Shown piece by piece: positions 1 through 13,100 of a stretch of 64,000 nucleotides of DNA (positions are counted from its first letter, which is position 1; every line of letters begins with the position of its first letter). A program made the translations under genes and the position numbers. Source of the stretch: Istiophorus platypterus (lineage: Eukaryota; Chordata; Actinopteri; Istiophoriformes; Istiophoridae); the NCBI GenBank assembly GCA_016859345.1, contig CM029129.1, positions 11,238,946 to 11,302,945 of the forward strand. Reading direction: 5' to 3'. The notes beneath the pieces were generated by a model that made no database searches, was not told the origin of the DNA, and worked only from the letters and a program-made list of their open reading frames with translations.

Positions 1-424
1 AGGTATTGTCTGTTACATGCTGTGGCTGGTGCGAAACTGGAGTCAGCTTAGATTGAGGAGCTGTGCAGTTTGAGTACACCTTGTTAGTCCTGATGATGGT
101 TAAAACAGGAATGTCAGACATTATTCCGTCTAGGACGGCTGTACCAGCAGTAAGCAGAGGAAGACATTAGCTGAAAGGAGAAGGACAGGAGAGGACCCAG
201 TCATTGATATCAGTGTCCTGTAATGGTGGCTGCGGGTAGATTCCCCTGGCTTTGTTTTAATAAGTGGGAACTTATTAAAATGTTACTTGCCACATGGTAA
301 CATCCCGTCAGCCCCTTTTATCCACATCCTTAGCTCGTGTGAGATATCTCTGAGAGGCAAGGAGGGAGGGGAGGAAGGAGGCATGATCTATGTCATTGTC
401 CTTGTTGTCTGGGCTCCAAGATTT

Positions 425-1110
425 TCAAGACCCTCTCCAAATACCAGCAGTAGGGTACTGGAGGCCATAGTGCATGTGGAGAAAAGCCAAGTATTTTATG
501 TCAGCACCTTTCCCTAAAGTGGGGACTGGACCTGACACAAATGTCTGAGATGGGACTTGGTGTATAATATCCATTAGGTGCACGAAATCTCTTTTTAATA
601 GCTCATAGCCGTGCGACACTACAGGACGAGGGTCATTTGTAGTGTGTCTGTGCCCGGATGGTCCAAGTGTTTGGACCATGTTGCCAACCGTAGTGTTGGG
701 TAAACGGAGAGTTTCCTTTGGTTTGATGTCTTGTACGCCTTGATTAGCTTCTTTTTCGAATTTCCAGTGTATGTTCCGTTGTGATCCAGCCCTTTTTGAT
801 GATTTGGCATTAGCTTTATTGGCTTTTGGTCTGTCGTTTGCCACAGAGAAAAGCAGGCTTAGCTGCATCACAGGCCACAGCTGAACAGGTCTCGGCATTA
901 ACTTCTGAGTTAGCTGCTCTAATGCTAGCTGTGGCATTACCATTGTGCTCACTGACAGGCAGCTTGCCCAGAACAATATCCCTGTTCTCCAGCTGAACCT
1001 CCGATGAGATATCGGTGGTATTGTGCTTGTTCTTTCTGACTCTTGTTTTACCCCGGACAATTTTTGTCCATAGCTCAGGGTTGGACACTCCAGGGGTAGA
1101 TAGAATAGGT
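425..1110 (-). repeat. Decayed LINE ORF1 fragment with esterase-like (SGNH) segment
   Basis: Read on the minus strand, 425-1060 encodes 211 residues and 816-1088 a second overlapping-frame stretch. The first contains ELLKRDFVHLMD and TFVSGPVPTLGKG, which resemble the esterase-like domain in ORF1 of CR1/L2-type fish LINEs (family pattern: LLKRDF, then ISGPxPTxxRG, then a Leu/Ser-rich helix). The second begins MSNPELWTKI and then has a basic stretch, as seen near the start of such ORF1 proteins. The reading frame changes partway, no reverse transcriptase follows, and the GDS nucleophile block is not recognisable, so this is a dead fragment. The assignment rests on recalled family motifs and not on a search. 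Confidence 0.5.
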
Positions 1111-4064
1111 CTTTGTTCTTTCTCCTCGGTCCAGCCAGTAGCGCATATCTAGATGAATTTAAGTGTCAATCTCAAGCAGGTTTGGGCAGTACCAGGGAAT
1201 AATTTCCACATTTTCATCAGTGTAGGGTTTTATATGTCCAAAAGCTTTTCCACAACACGTTTCATTTCCCCTGATTTTTCTGGCTGAGCTTGGCTAGACT
1301 TTTCTGTCTGTTTATAGTCTTAAATCCCTTAAATACAAATGACTTTGCAGGCTTGCTGTAAACTTATGTAAGTATATACAGTATACTTTTTTATCCAAAT
1401 CAATTTAAGGATTTCTGATTAGGACTTTTTACCATTATAGAGACCATATTGTGAGGGAAAGCATGATGGAGTGGAGGCAGATACCTCCACCCTCATTTCA
1501 CAGCCCCAACCACTCAAACATCAAATTCAGAACAGCTTGTACAAATTGTTCCATAATTGAGCCCTTGAAAAACTAAATGACAGTCTGTAGAAATGTAAAG
1601 TGCTGAGCATCTTGGCTATATTACATCTCGAGAAAGTAAGGCCTTCTATAGTTGACTGCACTCCATGCATGCAGGCATTCGTCATGAGAGAGGGTTTGAC
1701 CTTTCATGGTTTTTTCACAATTACCTATGGCTGGTCAAGTCCAAGTCCCGACTGAGCTCTGAGTCCTGCTTGCTTAACATCACATAATATATCCCACCAC
1801 CATTACACAACATCCTATATTTACCTGGTGCATATTGAACTGAATAATACTTCCATCAACCAGATAATGCAGTCTAGAGAGAGAACTGTTGTTATTATGA
1901 AATTTCTTAACCTCCTAGGGGCAAATGTCTCCTTTGCTCCTTGTGCAATGCTTTACTGTTGTTGGCCCTGTTCACCTTATTAAAACCCGCTCTGAGGTGA
2001 CTGCGTTGTGCGACTGTCACGTCTCTGTTTCGGAACACCATAAGACCTCCGAGGGCAATTAAAATATTTTGTGTGTCCACTGGCTGCAGATACACATAAG
2101 TCAGTCCTGCTTTTCATGTTTCAGAAAAGACATTCTAGGATCACAGGCATTAGCTCCTAAGGAAGCAGCTAACTGAACCTCAGAGTCATCTCTTGGTAAG
2201 TCAGAATTGCCCTCAAGGATAGAAGATTTGTTCACAGCATGTTCTTTTAAACGAGTTACAGAAATGGGCTCCATCAAAGGTAATCATAACTTTCATAACT
2301 TTTCATAAAATTATCTCTGTTTCATCTCCATGATTTTAGTCAACCTGGCTGTATTTATACCTGTATTTTAGAATCATCCTATTACTGAATATATCCCATT
2401 TTGGATCCTTATATGTAGACTGAATTTCTAGGTTAGCTCAAAGCTCAAATGTGAAATCTTAAGTTAATACAGATTTGTGCTGGGATGCTAAGATCTTCTT
2501 CATCTGAATGGATGGGTAACAAACTGATTTCCTATTCAAATAAACATGCCAGATTAATTTATCTATACAGAAGTCTTGCATGCTCCAGTACAGTTTTCCA
2601 AACATCTTATGAAGTAAGATCTTGGTGTTTTTCCATCAGCTGTTGTCACCATCATCTTAGCCACCTGGCTTTGTTCAACATAGGGACACTGTATCCCTAT
2701 AGATGATCTTCGTTGACAAATCTCTGCTCTACGTGAGTCACACAGATACCCTGAGCCTAATACTGCTGCCGCACCACACCACAGCTGAGCCCTGTGTAAC
2801 TGACTGGTAGAGCTTAGGGGGTTAGAAAAATTAACCTGTGACTTAAAGGAAGAATTGTTTTAATTTCTGTTATTCTTTGCCTGGATAAGAATCAAGCAAA
2901 TTCATCCTCCAGTGAAATATACCACAGGTCAGTGTACGACCACTCAATGCATTTTTACAGCTTTTTAGCCTTTTAGGCATCAGTGGGAAACTTTTGACAT
3001 TTACATAGATGTGAAAAGAAGTCAAGCACCTGAGGGAATAATGCCCCATTTGGCTTATTTGTGTTTTTCTGTCCTTGCAGTTTCTCACATTAAAAACGTC
3101 TTTGTTGCTTTGTGTTGTATTTTAAGGGGTTTTCTCTAAAGGGCGGTATTATGTCATTGGAGTTACTATGCAGATATGAAAAAAACTAATCTGTAAATTC
3201 CTGTTATTATCATCATGATGTTGCCAGTTTTCAGAAAAGGGTAAGCAGCCCAGCTTAGTTTTACAATCCATTCAGCAATGTTTGATAGGACACTACGTTG
3301 AGAGTCTCATGGTGATACTAACACACGAACTCATATTATTTATTAAGCTGTTAAAGAATTAATGTAGTTGCATGTAAAAAGAAAAACTGATGGTATTCTT
3401 CCAACAACTGCAGGCACAAGTATTTGACAGACACTGAAGAGATTTGAGTCCGTATGACCCAATTATATTTGATAAACAGCAATGGTAGGGTGCAAAAATA
3501 GAGGAAGCAATTACTGAAATAGCTTTCCTCCACCAGTGTACTAAACTGAAATCATCATTTTTAGTCCTATTTGGTATTTAACAGAGCATAGAAGTGCTAG
3601 CTGTTCAAAGACAGGGTAGGCAGAAAAGACAACAAATTAGATCTCATATGTTTTAGAATTTTCTCATTTGCCATACTGATAAGCAACCAGGGAAATTTGT
3701 CTGAAAAAAGGGCCTAGGCTAAACTTTTCTGCAAATCTAATTAGTATCCTTCCTTTCTCCTCGTGATTTTATTTAATAATTGCCAGTTGGTGAGCATAAT
3801 GAGCAGTTTGATTATAGTAACCCTAGTTTAGGAATAAATGAAAAATCATCAACAACAATAAACAAGTTATTAGTTTATAATTATATCGATGTCCCATCAT
3901 ATACTTTTTTCTGGAGCTTTTTTCCTGAATATAACTTTCACTTTGCATCACAGTATACATGAAGTAAAGCAGCGATCACTGTGTAATGGAATATTTGAAA
4001 TTACATGTCCTGTAAACTTGGTTATCTTAAACAAAGCCTACTGTTCCTTGGTGTCGCAGTGGAG

Positions 4065-4101
4065 AAGTAGTAGCAGCTGTAGTAGTAGTAGGAGTAGTAG
4101 T
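4065..4101. repeat. Imperfect AGT trinucleotide repeat
   Basis: A run of AGT/AGC/AGG triplets (agtagtagcagctgtagtag and onward). It is a short simple repeat in intronic DNA with no coding context. Confidence 0.85.
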
Positions 4102-7100
4102 CTTTACATGTGGCAGTTAAAGCTTTCTTAGTATATATTCTTCAAAGGAGCAGAGATTTCCAACAGCTTGCCCAGTGTCAGTTGAACTTGTCTCTCTGCA
4201 GAGGGCTGAAGCAATTGGGATAACTGTAGTGAGATTCAAAATGCTCCCACCAGCAGACTTAATGGGATGCCTGAGTCTTTAAGTTCCCGTTTCTACTTTG
4301 AGCGCCATTAGCATAACTCAGAAGAGAGAAGATGATAGGGTAAAGATGATGATGATACATGATTGTCTTGTTCAAAACCTGCATGGGACTACTACGAGGA
4401 TTCATTTAGAGCCTTTCACACCCATACTACTAATAGAACGCTCACAAAGTTACTCACAGTATAAACACCACTATCTAATCATTTCCTGGATCCCCAGTGA
4501 TGCGATTCTTTTTTTGATAGAATTGTTCTCGACTGTTCTAAACAGAAGACGGTAGGTGAATGGATTTGTGTTCGACTGGCAATGATTGGAGTGCTCACCT
4601 TTTTTGTACACCTTAATATATAAGCCTTCCCCTTGGTTAATACAGTATTTGTAACATTTAAATGTATTTTAACATATTTAATTTTACTTACCACAATACA
4701 TTTATGTCTATTAGGGACTGTTGAACTGTTCTAACCAGGTTCAATCAATTTGCAGTATCAGGGACCAATCAGTCAGGCAATGAGAATACAGGAGTTGTTG
4801 ATGAAGACAGGGTTTTATTCACATAAAAAATGCAAAACTTTGGGTTTATAAAAGAGGTCAACAAAATATAATTGTACTTAAACAAAAACAACAAGCCATG
4901 ACATTAACTGAACAAACTGAGCTGAGGCAATGACACACAGGAGAACATATATACTGGCTTGGCCAAACCAAATAACACTAAAGCAGTAAACAATATGGAC
5001 ACCATAGACATCTGAATACAAAGCAAAACAAACTACCCCACCCCCATGGTTCAGTCTAATAAGTCAGCTCAAGGATATGAGAGTCCTCAGCTCTTGGCCA
5101 TGTGTTTTTTATTAACCAGGAAATTACCTCCCCGAACAACCATGGTAACTCCATGACAAAGAAAGAAATGATTTATATTACATAAATATAGTGTGTGTAA
5201 CCCTACAGTGTTTGAATACTTCCGTGTAAAAAGTAAAGGTTAAAGATAAATAAATTCTAAATCAAACGTAAGGAGTCATGTTTATTGTTTGGGTGTGGTG
5301 GTGTGGTTGATGGTGAATTGGGATAATATTAATTTGTGTGGCTGTGGACATCATATACACTTTTGACCGCACTCAAAAATGGCGACAGTGCACCCGAATG
5401 CAATGTGACACCACTAAGATGAATGTTTCCAAGATAGCAGCAAAGGCAAGATTTCCAGCCTCTATGGTCTATTTATCGTACATGAATGTTTTTCTCATTT
5501 TACTTCCCTGGGATTAAAGCTGTGTTAAGCAATTTTTGATGCTCTGCTGATCTGCTAAAAGCAGGTGAGAGCTGCAAACAGGGGTGTTGATTCCCTTTCT
5601 TTAACAGTGAGTGACTTGATTCCGTTGCATGTATAAAAATATTTCACGACCAAGTTTTAAGTATGACAGATACACAATTCCTCCATTAAAAAAATCACAT
5701 TTGTAAACATAAACATTAAATGACCAGATTTATCCCTCATAGTACATTTGTTATCACGGGCCAGTTATCTATGGTATTTTTGGTTTATTGTTTAGCCAGT
5801 CAACCAGTTGAAAATATTCTTTCACAACACATTTAAACAGTGCAAAGTGAGCTAGCCAATGCTGTCACAAGATATTTATGTATCTTTGCACATAACAGCA
5901 ATGTCTTTTTTTCTGTTCAGGTCTAGTTATTCTTGCTGCATTGCATGGGAAAAGTCATATTATATGACAGAGTTACTATATTATTATTATCCACCAATTA
6001 TTTCTTTTACCTGAGTAGAGAAATGTCACTTACAAATGATCTATTTGGTTCTTTACACTTTTAGCCGTTAGGTAAGATCACATAGTGTATGCATATGTTT
6101 TTAGTAGTGTTAGTGACATGGTTCAAGGGATGACAATGTCTGTTTGTCTGTCAGTCCACTACTTTGGTCTAGACTGAAATATCTTGACATCTATTAGATT
6201 GATTGCTTTGAAATTTGATGTCGATATTCATGTGTATTTGTCCTATATTTAAGCTAATACATCTAATAATTTGATTTTCATTACAACAAGCATTAGGCAG
6301 AGCAGCTATTGTGGCTGCAGACTGAGTCTTGTTATTTATGAGGTTAAAATTGAAGTAGAACATTTCAGTGCAAGCAATGTAAGTACCCAGTGGCTTGATA
6401 CTCTCATTAGCCTAAAGAATTTACATCATCAGTAATCAGTAATTTGTTCGTCACAGATAAACCTCCTCATTATTTAAAGCCACTAGACATTGCTTCCCTG
6501 ACCTCTTGCCACCTTTCAGTAAAATGTCACGTATCCGGATAATTTAATGCAAGTTGATAGCTCATTAGAATGCAAACAGACACGGGTTGTGCTAAGCTAT
6601 GTTTAACAGATTGGAAAATACAAGCCACACTGCCAGTTTCATTCAGATATGCGACAGGTTATTTCATGATTAGTCATGGTCTCTTATGACTCACTCTTGC
6701 AAACACTGACTGCTGGAGAAGGAGTTCAATCTTCTGCCAATGTCACACTGACTAACAGAGTTAAGAGAAATATCCAAACCTATATAATATGCACTTTACT
6801 CACTGTCCATTAAGGAGTTCAAACCACAGTTACATTTTTTTAGAATGGTGTTTACGGGGTGCAATCTAAATTCACTCTGCAGCCATTCCACAACATCAGA
6901 CTGGCCATTCTTGACTGCCATGTTTGTTTTACTTCCATACCTTTCATGAGTTATGATGGCTTTTATAGCTAGGCGTTTTCTACTATGTGTGTGATAATAA
7001 CTCTTGGAGAATTTATACAGTATGGTGTGTAGAGGCCTTTGTAAGAAACCCGTTTATGCCAAAGACATTATGATTTGGGAATGTCTGTAAATATTGCTGA

Positions 7101-10100
7101 GGTTAAAAAATATGGTAAATAGACTGAGCCCATAGTCTTGGATTTCAAATCACCAGTAGGGCCTAAGACCTTTCTTGACTTTAGCTAATCCAGAACAACA
7201 ACCATTTCTCAGCTTTCTGTGTAGCATATGATGATCTGATTTGTTTTAAGGTTTGCTACAGCTGGAGTTTGCAGTTTACCACTAGTGCTGTTTATCTAAT
7301 AAATCCCGGCATTACTAGCATGTGAAGTTCATCCATAAGTTATCATTATTTTTATTATTTTATGGGTATCCCAGTTCTCATAATCTGGTATGTAAAGGAA
7401 GATTTAACTTCGGCAGTTATTTGAATAACCGCATCAATATCCATGCACACTTAAATCAACTACTCTTGATAGTCTAATTTTGCCTGATTATTAATTTCAT
7501 TGAATAAGCTATTATTCTGTAATGGAACTTGTCTTATTCTTAACAGTATAGACTACTTCTGCAAGCAGAAGAGACTTACTTTGTGACAGAGCTGTGGAGT
7601 GCCACAATGTTCTGCTTCATCCCCCTCTATCCCCGCACATGGATTAAAACATGTAAATCAATCATCATTGTGCTTTAAATGGGTTCCAAGGAGAACAGTT
7701 CTTTAATTATCAAGTTAACAATAATCATAATCGTATTATAACATAAAACTGACTTTGTCACTTGCTTTCCTCTCTAAGGTGCTCTAGATATATTTAGGAA
7801 TCCTTTGGTGTTAAATAAGAAGAAACGATGTTAAGTTTGCAGGGGAATCTCAAGTGCAACATCAGAGGTGCAGCGTACATTAAAGAAGTGAAGAAGCTCT
7901 CCATCTTTCAAATTAATTTTGTAATTCATTAAAAAAAAAAAAAAATGCAAGCAACAGCAAGTTCATAACAAGGCTTGGCAATTTAGGCTACCAGCTCAGA
8001 GATGCCCTAGAAAAGATGTGCTTCTGGTTGGAAAGCAATTTCCACTAATTCCTAGTTGAGATTATGTGAATTAATAATGTTGAATTTGACAACTGGTTTA
8101 TGACACAGTTACAGGAAGTCTTGGTTAGTCTATATACTTTGCTATACTATTTTCATAAATGATCATTAGTGTTTGCATTTTCTGTCCATCCATCTATCTA
8201 TACCTCTCTAACTCTATATCCATGCATCTAATAAAGCATGAGAACATGTATGCATAAGGGCCTGAATGGGTGAAAATTTGAAAAACTACATAAGTACTTA
8301 ATAGGAAGAGTGGCAGCAAAAATCCCAGGCAGCTTCAGTTTTTTTTCCCCCAAACAAAAGTATTTTGAAAAAAGAATAGAGGCATATATGTATACTGTCC
8401 CAGCTTCATCTCACTTTGTGTGTCAGAGGTAGACTGAGGGGAAAGCCTCTATTGCAGCATCATAAGCAAACAATAAAACTGAAAAATTCCCTTAAAAGAC
8501 CTACCAGGAAGGCTGTATATCAGCCTGAAATAGCCTTGGTGTGATGACCGATTTAAACAGCCATAGGCAGTTTCAGACTCAGTAATAAAGATAAGAGCTG
8601 GTCAGAAGGCTGCATCCACAGCTAGAACAGAGTGTCGTATCCACAGAGGATACATCTGTATCAGGGAAGAGAGTTTCTTTTCATAATGACAGGCAATTTG
8701 TTAAAGAGGATATTTAGAAAATATTAATTTAATGGTTATTTATTGAAATTATGCATTTTTTTCAAAATTGCTTTGTCACTAACCAAAAAGGTAACAGCAA
8801 TCATAATGTGCCTGCAGGTGAAGTAACCAAGAGCACATATAATTAGGACAATAAATGATGTAAAAGTGGGGTCAGAGGCTTGCAGAGAGGCCTGGTGCTT
8901 CTGCACACTGTGGGTGCAGTGCCGTGGGTGTGTAGCGATACAAGATAAAGTATAAATTGTCTCACATTGGCACTTAGTTCCTCTGTTCATTCTCCAGTTT
9001 CCAGGATGATATTCCCCAAAGTGTTTCTGTCCAGTTTGTCCAGATTATGCAAGGTTTGATTACCAAGTGGAATTTCCACACCCTCCTCTGACTCTCCCTC
9101 TGTGGCCCACTCTGCATGGGAACACAGTGGGTTTCATTTGACATCCAGACCACGCAGCAGCTAAGCCTCAGATGAATGCTAGCCTATGCTTGGTCCTCTG
9201 GGGGGCTGGAGAGGGGGGCTTCCTCGTCCCTACTGCAGGGGCTGTGTGAGAGGAGAAAGGTTACATTCAGTTTACATCATAAAGGCTAGACGCACACACA
9301 GCGGCCCTCAGATTCAGAGTCTGCCTCTCTTTCTGGCTTTGTTTCTGTCTGTGACTCTCTCCAACACAGTGACACACTCACTTGTACATCATTCAATTGC
9401 TCTCCTTCTCACTCCGTTCTGTGAGCGATAAAATTATAACCCACTGCAATGAAGAATTTAGGGAGAGAGGGTACAACTAGTAACTAGCAACTACTTGCAG
9501 TAAATATGTAAGAAAATTATAACTATCATAATGTTTTATCTTTGATTACATGCAATATCTTGTATATTGGGCAATTCATATAAAATACTTTAACAAGCAC
9601 TGCCCTAGATGTCAAATTAAATGCAAATTTGCAGCTATTAAAGAGTCCTTTCATTTAACTTTGCTTGGCTTTTAAAGCAACATGACAGGATTTACCAATC
9701 AGCCAGGCCATATGTGCTCTGTTCACAGATGCACTGAAACTGCAAATTTATTTCAGCATTATCAGGAGAGATCAACATACACCAACCTGCATCCCTAACA
9801 AGAATAAGGTTGAATCAGAAATATGTCCAATAAATGGGATGCATCAGGGGGTTAATGGATATTCAGCCAGTTATATCTCTCCTGTGTAGTTGGGTTTGTT
9901 GTGGTAATATATTGTAGTTATCTCAAAATCATAGTCCTTCTCTGTTGTCATGTAATTAAAAGCAAAGCGCCCTTCGTCATTTATTTTATTTTTCTTTTCT
10001 CTGCTGTGCTCATTTCAAAGAGATGTCACTTTGGATTATCACTGTACATACTGTGTCAAATGGTACAAGCAAAAAAAACAGCCACACATACAGTCAAGAA

Positions 10101-13100
10101 AGTTGATTGCGCTTTGAATGCTTTGAACTGCAGACTATACATCATGCTTGATATACTTTAACATAAGATGGATTTCAATACTTGAGGACACAACTGTTGT
10201 CGTTTCCCTTCAGCAAGCACGACTGGCTGCTGTCTTCTGCTGCTAGAGCAGCCACTGGGGCCTGATAAAAGCCCATGTACTAATCCTTCACTTTCCCCAG
10301 CCCACTTCTATAACCAATTAAAACTCACAATCCATATAAAATTAGCATTCAGCAGATTACTTTATGGAAACAGGACATAACAAGGCAGTCATACAGCTGT
10401 GATGTTCTGCATAGCAGTAACATTGTAGTCAAAGCCATTGTAACTGACCCATGTAATTAGTAGACTTATAGATAAAAAGAGTGTTTGAGATTCATGTCAA
10501 GTTTTGTGGTGACACTAAAAGCTCATCTTAAGCAAGAATCCTTCATGTCTGTAGAGTTTCAAATGTACTGCTGTTTGTTGATCAAAAAATTCTTTACCGG
10601 CTATTTACTTATGCGCAAATTGATTTTGAATCACATTTTCTTATCGCAAATCCACAATTAGACTCAAACATAATTGTTTATGTAAATTTCAACAAATCCA
10701 AGGCAACATTATTTATAGTACGCTGTACTTTTCACTTCAAGTAAACGCGGTGAGCTTTGCATTATAGTTCTTGTGCAAACCTAAAGACTTTTGTGAGGCA
10801 ATTTAGCTTAATATTATCACTTATTTGTAATAATTCATGATTATCATTGAAACACAAATTTAAAAAAAAAAAATTTGCAGAATTAGCACCTCCCTTATCA
10901 TGGTTTGCTCATCATTCAGCAATTTTTTTGTGCTATAGCATGCTGTGACCTATAGTGCTCCCTCATTTAGGTCTTACAACCTCACTAAATGTATCTGCAC
11001 ATACATAAGCTAGAGTTGATTTACAACAGAGTGATACTGTATGTGAGCTGGATCATATTTTGTCAAAGGTCAGAGAAACCAAGCTTTGCAACTGAAATAT
11101 ATGTCTTGCAAATTGTCTTGGCGATCTTACAGTTCCTATCTCTTTCTCTGTCCCTCTGACACACAAACTCTCCATTCCCTGCCATTTTATTTCTCTCTAT
11201 CTACCCCTTCCCCCTGTCTCCTCCTCTCTATTCCTGGCTCACTCTCCAGTCATTGTACAACAAAGCACCTGTCTCTGCATTCTCAGCAAAAGAAAACCTT
11301 TACATTTTCTTCTTTGCTCCCAATTAATTTTGATAGATTGTTCAGTCACTTTCTTCTATGTTCAATGAATAATAAAGAAGATCTGCTAAGCTCCCTTCCT
11401 ATAGTGAAGTAGGAAACTGTTTTTCATACATTTTTCACCTGCATCAAAGATGATGATGATGATATTCATCACACATTTGTATTGATTTCTCATTTGATTC
11501 TATTCTATAATCTATATACACTTGTTGTTTTGGCACTGATACATTACTTCACAATGTGACTTAGCGGTCTATATAAAATCTCAAGTATAGATACCATCCT
11601 TTATTTGGTAGTGTATTCAACCACATCCAGCAAGGACTTTAGAGTAAGATGTAAATTATTTTTGCATTTACAAGTGCATAATCGGGGAACCTATTTAATA
11701 AATGCACTTGGTGCCTACATGACCATCTTATACAGGCCGGAGGATGGGGCTGTTTGGATGACATTACAAGTTTTGACATCTCTCCAGAGGAATCATGAGA
11801 ATCACCGAGAATGATGGTGCTGCTATGTTTGACGCCTGAAGGAGTATCATGCATCTTTCACACACCTAACGTAGCAATGTAACAGAACACTGATCTGTGC
11901 CCACTGCAGTGAGTGTCGTTTCACACCAGGATATCTCACATCTTTTCAGCTGTCAAGGGACACATGTAATTTTACTTCTCTGCTGTGGGCTATCGCAGTA
12001 AAAATGGGTTAAATGTGCAGTACACATCGTCAAGGCTGCACAATCGTCTAAAAAACTTAATAATATTAAAAACGTTTGGTTGTTTTCACTGTGCATCTCA
12101 TCTGCAGCAAAAGTTTTTCCTAAGTGATTGCAATGGTACTGTGGCTGTCTCGCAAGGTGTGGCTCAATGTGGCTAGATGTAGCCATTATTAATAATAATA
12201 ATAACATTATTTTTAAGGTATCACCACTTTGTTTAATGTGGTTGTTCTGGTGTTATGTGCTGTTGGAGAGATTGGAGTGTTCACTTTCAATCTCTGCACT
12301 CAGGTACAGAATAGACCTTTATTTTGGTGCATCCTCCATGCAAACATGTAAGCAGGTTGGACTGGATAAGGTGAGGTGGGGTGGCTGGAGTGAGCCTGAG
12401 GCAAAGATACACTCTGAAAGTTTCAGGAACCATTGGGGAGAGAGGTACACAGAGAGAATGAGCAGTGCATTTTACTGTAGAAGTGGTTTAACAAACAATT
12501 ATTTCCTTCCCATTTGCACTTTTCCATAACAAAAAATATTATTTATTTATATCCTTGTTGAAGAAATTTACAGCATGAACCTACCTGATGATTACAAATT
12601 TCACTCAGTGATTCACAGTAACTGCAATGCACAGACAAACAATGTTTTTTATGAGTCATCGCTGAAAAACATTTTTGTGGTCTGCAGATAATGCTGTGTT
12701 CACGACATATTTTTTTAAACTTATCACATACAGGTGAGTGAGAAAAAAGGTTTGTCGTGGGAATTTATGACACCAACCATATCTCCCAATAAATAAAAAG
12801 AACTACAGACATGTTAACAAACTGGACTGTTGGCAGAGTGGCTGTAAATGCACCACTACTGGCAGTTACATCCAAATAGAATCCAATATTAACACTAATA
12901 CAACTGACTCAGCTCGTTTCAGCATTTTATAGGAGCTGTTCGCTGTTTGTTTTTGTCTGGTTTCACTTTGTAACAAACTGCTACCAATATGTCATACAGC
13001 AGAATTAACTCATTAACTCATTAAGGTTGTTTTTCTGGTGTGACTACATTAAGTGACTGGAATGGATGCGGGGGAATTTTTTTTATGGGTCATACCATTT

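Noticed and set aside
425..1060. 211-residue minus-strand ORF as a host gene
   Set aside because: Its motifs resemble LINE ORF1, the frame changes partway, and there is no sign of exons.
4740..5160. Possible retroelement end (A-rich, TTTTATT and AATATA motifs)
   Set aside because: No terminal repeat pair, coding remnant or second copy in the window could be shown.
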